64,000 nt of DNA, taken from contig JACJVZ010000001.1 of NCBI GenBank assembly GCA_020637445.1, positions 1,736,001-1,800,000 on the forward strand, given 5' to 3'. The position numbers and the translations under genes are program-made. This DNA comes from Calditrichota bacterium (GTDB taxonomy: Bacteria; Electryoneota; RPQS01). The notes under the pieces are model-generated. The model was given only the letters and a program-made list of their open reading frames with translations. It did no database searches and had not been told where the DNA came from. How positions within the stretch are numbered: position 1 is the first letter of the stretch; every line of letters begins with the position of its first letter. Positions 1-9,271 of this stretch are shown one piece after another.

Positions 1-2
1 TT

Positions 3-3000
3 GGTGTAGTTGGAATTGGACAGCGAGAGTTTCGGATTGATGGCACAAGCTTCCGCGAGAACAAGACTTCTGCTGCATTCTTCACTGAAGGAGTGCAGGC
101 CCAAATCATTGATTGCGACTTCGTTGACAATGAAAAGCACTCTTTGCGAATGTCTCGAAACTGCACAGGAAGTGTTGTGCAATCGAGCTTTGTAAATAAC
201 GGAGTTGGCCTAAGGGCAAACGATTGTGATCTTCGCTTACGTTGCGTAACGAGTACAGGAAATCAATCCGATGGCGTCTCTTTGACGAATGGTTCGATTG
301 TAATGGCAGACACATCAAATGGATCTGTGCGCTACTGGGGAACAAATGACATCTACAATAATCGATTCGGCGAAGTTAGCTTGATAGACCCGCGTGCATT
401 TGTGGTCGCCAATGGCGAGAATCGATTCGCTGATTCAAGTAGCAGTAACGCTGGGAAAAACAAGCTTGTGAAAGTACTTTTCACCAGGGAAGAGGCGGCG
501 TACCTCAGATTCACCGGAAACAACTGGGGGGATTTGGTTGATTCTGCCGATATTGCCTTGTGTATTGTTCCTGAATCAATTTCCACAACTCCCATTGACA
601 CCGTTTTCGAGGCCTGTGAATGGGGCCAGGCTCCCGGAGAAGATGACGATGAATTAGATTGTTTCGTTGGTGGAAACGTCCTTGAAGAAACAAACAACCT
701 AACGCAAGCGCAGGTTTCTTACAAGGACTTGATTGAGTCGGCGTCAAGTGGTTGCAAGATTGGCACTTCGGTATCTAGGTTGCTAGCAGTGAGTTTCCTC
801 GACGGCGTTCCCATTGACACGACACTTGCATACCTGTCCGATGTGAAACAATCGGCGACAGACCAAGAGCTTGTCTCTGACCTCCTGATCGGGATTTCAC
901 ACGGATTAGCGATGAAGGGTGATTTAGATAGCGCGCGAACGATACTTGAGGATGTTGTCAGTTACTCAGGTGACACTCTTTCGAGAAAAATTCCAGGACA
1001 AGTTGGTTTGCTTTCCCTTGACATACTAGAAGAAACTGCTGACACCGTTGATGGCTTAACTGCCGATGAGCTTGCTACTTTCATTGATTCTTTAGAACAA
1101 GTCATAGGTCAGTATGAAGTATGGTCACAATACGAGATCACAGACAGCGTGGTGATGTATGCGCCAATGCGGGTGGACAGTGTGATCAACGTGCGGGGGG
1201 ACGGAGTCTTGACGATTCTGCCACACCCTAGCTACAAGAATCCTACCATCGAATTCGTCGATCAAGGTGCAATCAAAGTGTGGGGCACGGACACAACCAA
1301 GGCGAAGGGTAAACTCTATGTTTATGGGGAGCCAGACAGCCGAATTACGCTCCACTGGGCGGATTCTACAGGCACGAAGAATGTCTTCTCTGAACGTGGT
1401 TTTGTTAAGCTAAGGGATGCCGATTTTGTTGGAAACGGATTTGTCAATCAGACCCAGGATCTCACCGGTTATTTTAGTGGACTGCGTCGGGCGACGTTCC
1501 AAGCGGACTCTTGTACCTTCTCTTGGTTTGATGAAGGTGTAATGGTGCGTGCCACGGATACAACCAGTTACATGCGAGCATGCACATTTTCATATCTCGG
1601 TGGCAATGCGTTCTGGTATTCAGGGTTTGGCGCCGGGTTGGTCATGCTGAAGTCAGATGGATTTGTTATTGAAGACTGCGTATTTGATTCCAATGACGGA
1701 GTCGGAATATACCACGGGTTTGCAGAGGATGTTGTCATCAGAAATTGTCAGATCCGAAATGGCGCGAAAGCCGGCATCTACGGAGCCTCTTCAACCGGCG
1801 GTTCAGCACGCCTCGAATGCTGCACCATTGAAAGCAATGGCGACACATTGCCCGAGTTGTGGACATTGGGTGTAGTCTATGATCTTGTTGGCAGTCATTG
1901 CAGTTTTTCGGATAGCATGGGTCCGCTGATCAAATCAGACGATCCTTCGTATGTCGATCTCGAAAACGGAGAAAACTACTTCGAGGTGTGGAATGAGGGT
2001 TACTATGTCCAATCCGGTGACACAAACGAGACTTGGGATGTCACTTGGAACACATGGTCACCGTCAGTTCCGGGTGACGGGGATTTCTACGATTACCTGT
2101 GGCCGCACACATCATCCAAGTGGACACTGGATTCGTCACTCGCTTCATTCGTCAGCTGTGGGGAATACGGAACCTCGTCAATCGGCGGAGAATCGTGGCT
2201 GATTGTTGATCCGTTTGCGGAGGAGTCTGGAACGATGTCCATGGATGATGAAGAGTCGCAATCCGCATCACTGGCACTACCAAGCCAAATTAGTACAAAG
2301 CAGGCTACAAAGGAACGCACAACCAAAAGCGCGTCTAAATCTGTGACGAAAGCTCCAACCGAAAAGCTTATGGCTAATCGCAAGTTGGCCAACGCGGAGC
2401 GTATCGCGATGCATCACAAAGAACTTTCCGAATGGCGTGATCTGCGAAACGCTAATCGAAGCGATGTTCGTCAATCAGCGATCAAGTTTATTGAAGAAAA
2501 CCGCTATTCTGAATTCGTACCGGCTGCACTTAGGGTAGTTGCGGGCGCGGCAAGGGAGCGCGGAATCGCAAAATACTCCAGCAAGTATCTTTCGGACTTT
2601 GCGGCCACTACCAAGAACATAAAGCAGCGAGTTTTGGCAGAACGGTTGTCGTACGAAGCTTTGGCTCTAGAAGGAAAACCCGGCGCCGCGCTTGCCGGCC
2701 TTGAATCCATGATGGAAAATGCCACTACGCCACGTGATTCAGCTCTTGCCCTACTTTCAGCAATGCAGATTTACTGCGACAACCATGGTTCGGGTGATCT
2801 TCAGGTTAAGTACAACCAAATTGCGGTTACGGATCCTTACGACCTTGTTAGGCGCACGCTGCAATTGTCTGAAAGACTCGACGATCCAACACTTGGTGAG
2901 CAGGTCACTGATACGGCCATACCGACGTCCTATGCACTGTACCAAAACTACCCGAATCCGTTCAATCCGACGACGGAGATCCGTTTCGATCTTCCCGAAG

Positions 3001-3203
3001 CAATCCACGCGGAACTGAAGGTGTTTAATATCCTCGGCCAGGAAGTTGCGACGCTCATGGATGACATGCGACCTGCCGGCGCCTATCGCCTTCTCTGGGA
3101 CGGCAAGAACGCCGCCGGAATGACCGTCGCATCGGGTGTGTACATCTACCAGCTGAAGACGCCAAACTTCACCAACGCAAAGAAAATGATGCTGCTCAGA
3201 TAG
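3..3203 (+). CDS. Secreted beta-helix / helical-repeat protein with type IX sorting domain (5' end outside window)
   Basis: The frame is open from base 3, so the true start lies left of the window; a GTG at 93 is only the first start-like codon inside it. About the first two thirds is rich in short G/N/D-containing strands of the kind seen in right-handed parallel beta-helices, in two blocks separated by a helical stretch. A lysine-rich linker (about 2280-2400) leads to a helical, TPR-like region, and the last about 90 residues are a classic type IX sorting domain beginning near 'YQNYPNPFNPTTEIRF' and ending KKMMLLR. The protein is expected to be exported through the outer membrane and anchored or released at the surface. 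The exact role is unknown. A hairpin terminator follows the stop. Confidence 0.85.
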   Translation, partial: GVVGIGQREFRIDGTSFRENKTSAAFFTEGVQAQIIDCDFVDNEKHSLRMSRNCTGSVVQSSFVNNGVGLRANDCDLRLRCVTSTGNQSDGVSLTNGSIVMADTSNGSVRYWGTNDIYNNRFGEVSLIDPRAFVVANGENRFADSSSSNAGKNKLVKVLFTREEAAYLRFTGNNWGDLVDSADIALCIVPESISTTPIDTVFEACEWGQAPGEDDDELDCFVGGNVLEETNNLTQAQVSYKDLIESASSGCKIGTSVSRLLAVSFLDGVPIDTTLAYLSDVKQSATDQELVSDLLIGISHGLAMKGDLDSARTILEDVVSYSGDTLSRKIPGQVGLLSLDILEETADTVDGLTADELATFIDSLEQVIGQYEVWSQYEITDSVVMYAPMRVDSVINVRGDGVLTILPHPSYKNPTIEFVDQGAIKVWGTDTTKAKGKLYVYGEPDSRITLHWADSTGTKNVFSERGFVKLRDADFVGNGFVNQTQDLTGYFSGLRRATFQADSCTFSWFDEGVMVRATDTTSYMRACTFSYLGGNAFWYSGFGAGLVMLKSDGFVIEDCVFDSNDGVGIYHGFAEDVVIRNCQIRNGAKAGIYGASSTGGSARLECCTIESNGDTLPELWTLGVVYDLVGSHCSFSDSMGPLIKSDDPSYVDLENGENYFEVWNEGYYVQSGDTNETWDVTWNTWSPSVPGDGDFYDYLWPHTSSKWTLDSSLASFVSCGEYGTSSIGGESWLIVDPFAEESGTMSMDDEESQSASLALPSQISTKQATKERTTKSASKSVTKAPTEKLMANRKLANAERIAMHHKELSEWRDLRNANRSDVRQSAIKFIEENRYSEFVPAALRVVAGAARERGIAKYSSKYLSDFAATTKNIKQRVLAERLSYEALALEGKPGAALAGLESMMENATTPRDSALALLSAMQIYCDNHGSGDLQVKYNQIAVTDPYDLVRRTLQLSERLDDPTLGEQVTDTAIPTSYALYQNYPNPFNPTTEIRFDLPEAIHAELKVFNILGQEVATLMDDMRPAGAYRLLWDGKNAAGMTVASGVYIYQLKTPNFTNAKKMMLLR

Positions 3204-3228
3204 CATCTCAGGCTGACTTGAAATTAAA

Positions 3229-3254
3229 GGCCCCGGCGAAAGCTGGGGCTTTTT
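3229..3254 (+). terminator. Rho-independent terminator after the beta-helix protein gene
   Basis: An 8-bp GC-rich stem (GCCCCGGC with GCTGGGGC, one G-U pair) closes a GAAA tetraloop and is followed by a run of five T. Confidence 0.8.
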
Positions 3255-3593
3255 GTCTATGGTTCGCAAGTCTTGCATTGCTCCTTATCCTATCGTAAAT
3301 TGTAACAAACTCACGAGACCCGCGCTTTCTGTGTTATCCTCCACGTTTGAAGGTTAAAACAAGGCAGAAAAATCGTAACATTACCCGTGAAATCGACCGG
3401 GAGTCATTTCGCTGATTTCTGTCGATTTGTTTCCATAGACGCGGGTCACAACTTGTCCACACTTTTTTGGTCATATTTTGGTCAACTGCATCGGAAGAAC
3501 GCCATGAACCACTTGACATCATCAAAACTGCTTACTATCATAGCCTCAGGTCTTGGGAAACTGGTTGGACAACGAACCTCGGAGGCCTTGATC
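3255..3593 (+). other. Intergenic region of about 340 bases, no gene seen
   Basis: The only structured signal I see is a sigma-70-like promoter near its right end (3513-3541). An in-frame extension of the next gene reaches back to 3387, but it has no ribosome binding site and puts residues in front of a clear signal peptide, so I treat it as non-coding. Confidence 0.5.
3513..3541 (+). promoter_or_regulatory. Sigma-70-like promoter for the tandem FG-GAP genes
   Basis: A perfect TTGACA (3513-3518), a 17-base spacer and TATCAT (3536-3541, five of six consensus bases) lie about 50 bases upstream of the ATG at 3594. This is an unusually consensus-like promoter for an FCB-type genome, where many promoters differ from the E. 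coli pattern. Confidence 0.5.
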
Positions 3594-5228
3594 ATGACGC
3601 GAATTCTCTCTGCATTCAATTTTCTGAAGCGGGTGGGGTTCGCGATTTTGTTGTTGGGGGGCCTGCTGTATGCCCAGCCGTACGAGCCATTTCGGTTGTA
3701 CGATATGGTTGGAGACACAAACCAGCGAATTGGGGACGTCATATTCGAGCCGTTGGGTGACCAAGACGGGGACGGCTACACGGACTTCTTGATTAACATG
3801 GACGTTCTCAATGGACATCTTCGGATCATGTATGGCGGAGAGGAACCTCCCTACCGCACACTGGATTTTGCTTATTTGGATGTGGATACATCAGCGCAGA
3901 CGTATTATTGGACAAATTACAGGCATAATACGGGGAAGTCAGCGTGTGCCGACTATACGGGCGATGGGATCGTCGACATATTTGTCGATCTCAAGCAGGA
4001 CTTTTATGATCAATGCGACGCCTATATGTTTATCGGCGGCGGTGGCCCGGAAGAGTTCGACACGATCTGGGATTGGCGAAGTAACTATCCGGAAGCGTCG
4101 CACTTTGTGACGGGGCTGGGCGACTTCGACGGCAACGGAATTCCGGACTTCACGCGTGGAGGAGGTGCCTTTGCCGAAAGTTTTCTGTGGTATTTCAGTT
4201 GGTCGTGGCCAAACCCTCCCACAGAACCGACGTGGATGATCAATCGTGATGGTCCGGGCAACAATGGAAATTTCGCTGATTGTCAAGGGGTCGGGGATAT
4301 CACGGGGGATGGGTGGCCGGATTTTATGGAATTCGTCTGGTATCCCGATTGGAGCAGGCATTACGAAGTCTGGTACGGCGGGCCAGAAGCGGATTCAACA
4401 GAAGACTACGCGCTGAATACAGATACACTGGAGTACGCAACTTGCTGCTACGGTATTTATGGTGACCTTAACGGAGACGGTTTGGCGGACTTGGGGTCGT
4501 ACATTTTCGATCCGTTCGCTCCGCAAACGGGACCGGCTATCTATTACGGTCGGACACCGCTGAACCTAACGGAACCGGACGTGATGCTGGAGCATCATTC
4601 CGGTGAACAGATCACACCGGATGATGGACAAATTGTCGGCGACATCAACGAAGACGGGTACAATGATCTTGCCTTTCGGGACAATCAACGCGGGAGTTGC
4701 TACCTCTACTTAGGCGGCAACCCAATGGACAGCTTGTGGAGTTTCTATTTGCCGGTGGCGGAGTTTGACGGTTTTCGCACTATGTTAGTACGCGGTCTTG
4801 GAGACTTTAACGGTGATGGGATTGATGACTGGGCGATCTCTGGAAAAAAGTCCGTGGCCGGCGGTGTGCTTTCCAGGGTCGTGGTTTTCGCGGGCGACCG
4901 CAACTGGGGCGTCCCGGTGTCAGAAGAGCGGCCGGATGTCCCACACGATTTTGTATTAGGCACTCCCTTTCCCAACCCCTTCAACTCGGAGGTCATTGTT
5001 CCCTTAACCATCAGCCGCGTTGCGGGCAAACTGGATGTTTCGATTTACAACACACTTGGTCAGTTGGTCTACTCTTTTCCTGACCAGCATCTGACTCCCG
5101 GGAACACGCACTTTCTAAGATGGAATGGTACAAACCAAACGGGAGAAGCGCTTGCGTCGGGAAACTATTTCGTACACGGTAAACTCGGACAACAAGTACA
5201 GACGGCGAGGCTTGGATACCTAAAATGA
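3594..5228 (+). CDS. Secreted FG-GAP/VCBS-type repeat protein with C-terminal sorting domain (copy 1)
   Basis: The ATG at 3594 is preceded by GGAGG and opens a signal peptide (residues about 1-28, ending LLYAQ), so it is preferred over an upstream in-frame start. The mature part contains repeated D-x-D-x-D-G calcium-type loops such as 'GDQDGDGYTDFL', 'GDFDGNGIPDF', 'GDLNGDGLADLG' and 'GDFNGDGIDDW', the signature of FG-GAP/VCBS beta-propeller blades. The last about 90 residues are a type IX sorting domain (variant 'PFPNPFNSEVIVPL'). It is expected to be a cell-surface or secreted protein that binds a ligand or serves as a scaffold; the substrate cannot be read from sequence. Its stop overlaps the start of a paralogue by four bases (ATGA), so the two are probably co-translated. 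Confidence 0.85.
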   Translation: MTRILSAFNFLKRVGFAILLLGGLLYAQPYEPFRLYDMVGDTNQRIGDVIFEPLGDQDGDGYTDFLINMDVLNGHLRIMYGGEEPPYRTLDFAYLDVDTSAQTYYWTNYRHNTGKSACADYTGDGIVDIFVDLKQDFYDQCDAYMFIGGGGPEEFDTIWDWRSNYPEASHFVTGLGDFDGNGIPDFTRGGGAFAESFLWYFSWSWPNPPTEPTWMINRDGPGNNGNFADCQGVGDITGDGWPDFMEFVWYPDWSRHYEVWYGGPEADSTEDYALNTDTLEYATCCYGIYGDLNGDGLADLGSYIFDPFAPQTGPAIYYGRTPLNLTEPDVMLEHHSGEQITPDDGQIVGDINEDGYNDLAFRDNQRGSCYLYLGGNPMDSLWSFYLPVAEFDGFRTMLVRGLGDFNGDGIDDWAISGKKSVAGGVLSRVVVFAGDRNWGVPVSEERPDVPHDFVLGTPFPNPFNSEVIVPLTISRVAGKLDVSIYNTLGQLVYSFPDQHLTPGNTHFLRWNGTNQTGEALASGNYFVHGKLGQQVQTARLGYLK

Positions 5229-6823
5229 GAACACTCTTCACACTTTTCCTCTTTGCAACCATCATACACGCCCAGCCGTACGAGCCGATCCGGTTGTACG
5301 ATATGGTTGGAGACACAAACCAGCGGATTGGTGACGTCATATTAGAGCCGTTGGGTGACCAAGACGGGGACGGCTACGCGGACTTCTTGGTGAATGTCGA
5401 CGGACTCAACGGGCATTTGCGTCTTGTCTATGGAGGACCCGAGCCTCCCTACCGCACTTACGATTTTGCTCACTTAGACATGGACACCACGACACGGACA
5501 CTTGTATGGACGAGCTTCCGCTTTAACACGGGTAGTACAGCAATGGCCGATTACACAGGCGATGGAGTTACGGACGTCATGGTGGATCTGAGGGACTACA
5601 ATGCTCATTTCCAGTGTGACGCCTATATGTTTATCGGGGGTGGTGGTCCGGAAGAGTTCGACACGGTCTGGGATTGGCGGAGTAACTATCCGGAAGCGTC
5701 GCACTTTGTGACGGGGCTGGGAGACTTCGATGGAAACGGAATCCCGGACTTCACGCGTGGAGGAGGTGCCTTTGCTGAAAATTTTCTGTGGTATTTCAGT
5801 TGGACATGGCCAAACCCTCCCACAGAACCGACGTGGACGTATGAGCGGGTGAATCCTGGTTCAGCAGGAAATTTCAGTGCATGCCAAGGGGTCGGTGATA
5901 TCACGGGAGATGGCTGGCCGGATTTCTGGGAACACCTTCGATATCCTGACTGGAGTTTGCATGACGAAATCTGGTATGGCGGACCGGAAACGGATTCTAT
6001 ACCGGATTTTCAATTTGAGGTAGACACTTTGCCGTACCTGATAGACGTCTATGGTATTTTAGGTGACGTCAATGGGGACGGGATTGATGACATCGGGGGG
6101 TATGTGTTTGATCACTTTGCTCCACAGACCGGGCCTGCAATTTTCTACGGCGGACTGCCGTTGAATGTAACGGAACCGGATGTGATGTTGGAACACAATT
6201 CAGGGGAAGCGGTTTGGCTGGACAGGGCACAGACGGTCGGGGACATCAACGACGACGGCTATGAAGACATTGGTGTTGTAGATATCAACCGGTATAGCTG
6301 CTACCTCTATTTAGGCGGCAACCCAATGGACAGCTTGTGGAGTTTCTATTTGCCAGTGGCGGAGTTTGACGGTTTTAGCACAATCTTGGTGCGAGGGATT
6401 GGCGACTTCAACGGTGATGGGATTGACGACTGGGCGATCTCTGGCAAGAAATATAGTCCTACGATATCCAGAGTCGTCGTTTTTGCGGGTGACCGCAACT
6501 GGGGCGTCCCGGTGTCAGATGAGCGGCCCGATGTCCCACACGACTTCGTATTAGGCACTCCCTTTCCCAACCCCTTCAACTCGGAGGTCATTGTTCCCTT
6601 AACCATCAGCCGCGTTGCGGGCATACTGGATGTTTCGATTTACAACACACTTGGACAGTTAGTCTATACTTTTCCTGACCAGCATCTGACTCCCGGGAAC
6701 ACGCACTTTCTAAGATGGAATGGTACAAACCAAACGAGAGAAGCGATTGCGTCGGGAAACTACTTCGTACAAGGCAAATTCGGACAACAAGTACAGACGG
6801 CGAGGATTACATTGCTTAAGTAA
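5225..6823 (+). CDS. Secreted FG-GAP/VCBS-type repeat protein with C-terminal sorting domain (copy 2)
   Basis: A tandem paralogue of the preceding gene, 532 aa, starting inside its stop codon (ATGA). It has a short signal peptide (residues 1-16, ending IHAQ), the same calcium-loop repeats ('GDQDGDGYADFL', 'GDFDGNGIPDF', 'GDVNGDGIDDIG', 'GDFNGDGIDDW') and the same sorting domain. Long stretches of DNA are almost identical between the copies, above all the N-terminal about 45 codons after the signal peptide and the final about 100 codons, while the middle is more divergent. This pattern suggests recent duplication or gene conversion of the ends. Function is as for copy 1, by inference. Confidence 0.85.
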   Translation: MRTLFTLFLFATIIHAQPYEPIRLYDMVGDTNQRIGDVILEPLGDQDGDGYADFLVNVDGLNGHLRLVYGGPEPPYRTYDFAHLDMDTTTRTLVWTSFRFNTGSTAMADYTGDGVTDVMVDLRDYNAHFQCDAYMFIGGGGPEEFDTVWDWRSNYPEASHFVTGLGDFDGNGIPDFTRGGGAFAENFLWYFSWTWPNPPTEPTWTYERVNPGSAGNFSACQGVGDITGDGWPDFWEHLRYPDWSLHDEIWYGGPETDSIPDFQFEVDTLPYLIDVYGILGDVNGDGIDDIGGYVFDHFAPQTGPAIFYGGLPLNVTEPDVMLEHNSGEAVWLDRAQTVGDINDDGYEDIGVVDINRYSCYLYLGGNPMDSLWSFYLPVAEFDGFSTILVRGIGDFNGDGIDDWAISGKKYSPTISRVVVFAGDRNWGVPVSDERPDVPHDFVLGTPFPNPFNSEVIVPLTISRVAGILDVSIYNTLGQLVYTFPDQHLTPGNTHFLRWNGTNQTREAIASGNYFVQGKFGQQVQTARITLLK

Positions 6824-6834
6824 AGGAGAAAGTC

Positions 6835-7691
6835 ATGAAGTACGCAGGGAGGATTTTTCAAGTAGGGTTGCTGCTTTTGTGGATTCTATTCTCAGTCGGA
6901 ATATCGGACGGAAAGAGCAAGTCGGATTTCCTCAAGGGCATCATGTTTTCACCGGGAGATGAGAGGATGCACTGGTGCGAAGACTGTGATACATCTTCTG
7001 GGGGATGGGATTTCAGGCGAGATTCGCTCATCGACTCACGTGGCGGCCTACAGGATGCGTTTGCGGACATGGATTCGCTGAATATCAATTGGTACTATCA
7101 ATGCTATTTGACAAAACAAGACATTCAAGAGCTTGACCGCCCCGATCTATTCTTTTCTACGATTGCCTTGCCAGGGCATATGGAACAGTGGCTCGAAGCG
7201 TCACGATGCAATATGGACGTCGGATGGGAGCTTGAGAGGCATAGTCAAAGCTATTCCATAGAACTCGGCACGCGCACACTTTGGCCGGGTGCGAGTAATA
7301 CAGTTGCAAGCACGGTTCCAGATCCGGACGTACCCAATGATCCCAACATTATGATTATGGAGACTATTGCAGGCACGGATTCTCCCGGTTGGATCATCCA
7401 GCCGGGTTCGTGGGAAGCGCAGAATACTAGTCAATTGGAAGACCCCAACGTCCGCCTGTTTAGTAGAAACGATGGCACTTCGAGCACACATCATCGTTGG
7501 GCAGGCGGCAACTTCGACCGTTGGTACCGGAGAGCGGGAGGCAGAACGGGGTTCTCCTTCATTCCATACTGCAAGATTCCTGCTGAAGCCCAAAGCGGCG
7601 ATACCGTTGCCGCAATTGTCGTGTGCATGGCTACCCACACTGGTCACGCCACGGTTCCAGATAGCTTAGACATGAGAACGCCAGAGCAGGT
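6835..7691 (+). pseudogene. 5' fragment of a secreted-protein gene interrupted by an IS3-family element
   Basis: An ATG behind 'AAAGGAGAAAGTC' begins a signal-peptide-like N-terminus (residues 1-26) and about 285 codons of an exported protein that I do not recognise. It is rich in W, D and H, with a CEDC motif near residue 45. The frame is intact up to base 7691, where the left inverted repeat of the element begins; translation would then run into the element and stop at 7797. The likely 3' part lies at 8966-9271 but in another frame. The gene follows the two FG-GAP genes by 11 bases and probably shared their transcript. Confidence 0.7.
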
Positions 7692-7704
7692 TGGACTGCA
7701 CCCC
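7692..7704 (+). repeat. Left terminal inverted repeat of the IS3-family element
   Basis: TGGACTGCACCCC, an exact reverse complement of 8953-8965. Confidence 0.9.
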
Positions 7705-7765
7705 GAGGGCTGGAGAGAGTCTCCAAGAAGTGTTAGTTTAGGGGGATTGGAGAAAGGAGTGCAGG

Positions 7766-8122
7766 ATGTCAGGTCAGAGACGGAGGTTTTCGGATGAGTT
7801 TAAGGTTCAGGTGGTGCAGGAGGTGCTTCAGGGAGCGAGTCAGGCTGCGGTAGCCCGCCGGCACAATGTGTCAGCGAACACGATTCTGCTCTGGCAGAAG
7901 GCTTACAGATCCGGTCGCCTGGGGGGAGGGGCGACCGGCGCGGTTTCGCCTGAAGTGCGGGCATTGGAAGTGCAAGTGGCGGAGCTGCAGCGGTTAGTCG
8001 GGAAGAAGGAAGAGCAGATCGAGTTTCTAAAAAAAACCGCCCGGCTACAAGAACAGCAGAACGCAGACAGGCCGTCACCTTCGAGCGCGGGACGTTCACG
8101 CGGAAAGAAGGATGTGCGCTGA
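7766..8122 (+). CDS. IS3-family transposase OrfA (helix-turn-helix)
   Basis: A 118-aa protein with the N-terminal helix-turn-helix of the family (residues about 1-60, 'RRFSDEFKVQVVQEVL', then 'VARRHNVSANTILLWQ'), followed by a leucine-zipper-like coiled coil (about 70-100, 'LQRLVGKKEEQIEFLKK'). It binds the terminal repeats and supplies the N-terminal part of the active OrfAB transposase after -1 frameshifting. The start ATG is preceded by 'GAAAGGAGTGCAGG'. The stop TGA overlaps the OrfB ATG by one base (TGATG). Confidence 0.9.
   Translation: MSGQRRRFSDEFKVQVVQEVLQGASQAAVARRHNVSANTILLWQKAYRSGRLGGGATGAVSPEVRALEVQVAELQRLVGKKEEQIEFLKKTARLQEQQNADRPSPSSAGRSRGKKDVR
8029..8035 (+). promoter_or_regulatory. 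Programmed -1 frameshift site in IS3 orfA
   Basis: The heptamer A_AAA_AAA sits in the correct phase for tandem slippage (codons cta aaa aaa acc). After a -1 shift the new frame is open from 8035 through the orfB start at 8122 without a stop, so an OrfAB fusion can be made, as is known for IS3-family elements. Confidence 0.75.
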
Positions 8123-8925
8123 TGGATCTTCCGGAGAGCACATATTACTACCGTTCACGCACAGCGGATGACCGCCTGGCGCGAAGACTCGATTTGCAGG
8201 ACCGGATAGAAACGTTGGCGTTTAACAAAGCCGGTTATGGCTATCGGCGCATCACCGCCGAGCTGCGTCGGCAAGGTGTGATTGTAAACCGCAAGCTCGT
8301 CTTGAAGATCATGAAAGAATCAGATCTGCTGGTCAGGCCGCTGCGCGGATTTACGATCACCACGGACAGCAGACATACGCTTCCAGTCTATCCGAACCTC
8401 TATCAGAACCAGTGGCCCACTGCGCCCGACCGCATCTGGGTGGCGGACATCACCTACATCCGTTTGCCGCTGGGCTTTGTCTATCTCGCTGTGATCCTTG
8501 ATGCGTTCTCACGCAAGGTCGTGGGGTGGGCGCTGTCGAAAAGTCTCGAAGCCGATCTGGTCATCGAGGCCTTGACCATGGCTCTTTCCGAACGCAAACC
8601 ACCTCCGGGCTTGATCCACCACAGTGATCGCGGTGTGCAATACGCCAGCCATGTTTACACCGATCTACTCAAGCAGTACGGCGTTCACATCAGCATGTCC
8701 CGCAAAGGCAATCCCTACGACAACGCGGTCGCCGAAAGCTTCTTCAAAACCCTCAAAAAAGAAGAAGTCTATCTGTCCGACTACCGCACCCCCGAAGAGG
8801 CACGGCGGCAAATCGGACGGTTCATCAACCAGGTCTACAACACAGAACGACTACACTCGGCCCTCGGCTATACGCCCCCCGCCGAGTTCGAACTTCAATA
8901 CAATCAAACCCAAAACGCCGCCTAA
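8122..8925 (+). CDS. IS3-family transposase OrfB (DDE integrase core)
   Basis: A 267-aa protein with an HTH_21-type N-terminus ('YGYRRITAELRRQG') and an rve integrase core. The catalytic DDE residues are visible as 'WVADITYI' (first D), 'HHSDRGVQYAS' (second D) and 'NAVAESFFKTLKKE' (E). It catalyses cutting and strand transfer, normally as the C-terminal half of a frameshifted OrfAB fusion. The separate ATG at 8122 overlaps the orfA stop. The gene is full length with no disruption, so the copy may still be active. Confidence 0.92.
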   Translation: MDLPESTYYYRSRTADDRLARRLDLQDRIETLAFNKAGYGYRRITAELRRQGVIVNRKLVLKIMKESDLLVRPLRGFTITTDSRHTLPVYPNLYQNQWPTAPDRIWVADITYIRLPLGFVYLAVILDAFSRKVVGWALSKSLEADLVIEALTMALSERKPPPGLIHHSDRGVQYASHVYTDLLKQYGVHISMSRKGNPYDNAVAESFFKTLKKEEVYLSDYRTPEEARRQIGRFINQVYNTERLHSALGYTPPAEFELQYNQTQNAA

Positions 8926-8952
8926 ACTAATTGGATACCGACTCCAAAATTT

Positions 8953-8965
8953 GGGGTGCAGTCCA
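8953..8965 (-). repeat. Right terminal inverted repeat of the IS3-family element
   Basis: GGGGTGCAGTCCA, an exact reverse complement of 7692-7704. Outside it the broken host frame resumes. Confidence 0.9.
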
Positions 8966-9271
8966 TTCTGTTCGGATCAGATTGATGGACTTGTCCAGTA
9001 CTACAGATCTCTAAGTCCAATGCCGATTAATACCATAAACACGATGGGATGTTCCGACTTCTTGAGTCCGCCGGAAGTCGTGATTCAAGTTTCCGAAATG
9101 TCTCTGTTGATATCGTGGACGCCAATCCATAATGCAACAGCTTACGACATCGAACACAGTGACTCGCCGGATGGTCCCTTTGTATTTGTTGAGAGCACAG
9201 GAGCTACTTCAGTCGCGATTCCAATCAGCGAAGATCTTATGAAGTTCTACCGCGTCATTGCAAGGAACTAG
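8966..9271 (+). pseudogene. 3' fragment of the interrupted secreted-protein gene
   Basis: An open frame of about 101 codons resumes right after the right inverted repeat (reading FCSDQIDGLVQYYRSL...) and ends in a fibronectin-III-like strand set ('SLLISWTPIHNATAYDI', 'PFVFVESTGATSVAIPI', 'KFYRVIARN'), a common ending for secreted proteins in this genome. Its frame differs from that of the 5' fragment: simple removal of the element plus 3 bp does not rejoin them. Either the target was altered or an indel has accumulated. That the two parts belong to one gene is inferred from position and composition. Confidence 0.55.

Larger units (their letters stand above)
7692..8965 (+). mobile_element. IS3-family insertion sequence, 1274 bp
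   Basis: The ends are a perfect 13-bp inverted repeat, TGGACTGCACCCC on the left (7692-7704) and its complement on the right (8953-8965), and follow the TG...CA rule. A weaker inner match (TTAGTTTAGG around 7733-7744 and 8920-8935) extends the terminal symmetry. Inside are orfA and orfB in the -1 arrangement of the family, with a slippery A-run. No convincing target duplication is visible: the flanking triplets are GGT and TTC. The element has the same strand as the gene it breaks. Confidence 0.9.

Noticed and set aside
3387..3593. N-terminal extension of the first FG-GAP gene
   Set aside because: It has no ribosome binding site, overlaps the presumed promoter and would bury the signal peptide.
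7689..8968. Target-site duplication around the first IS element
   Set aside because: Neither 3-, 4- nor 5-base flanks match (GGT/TTC and longer), so none is claimed.
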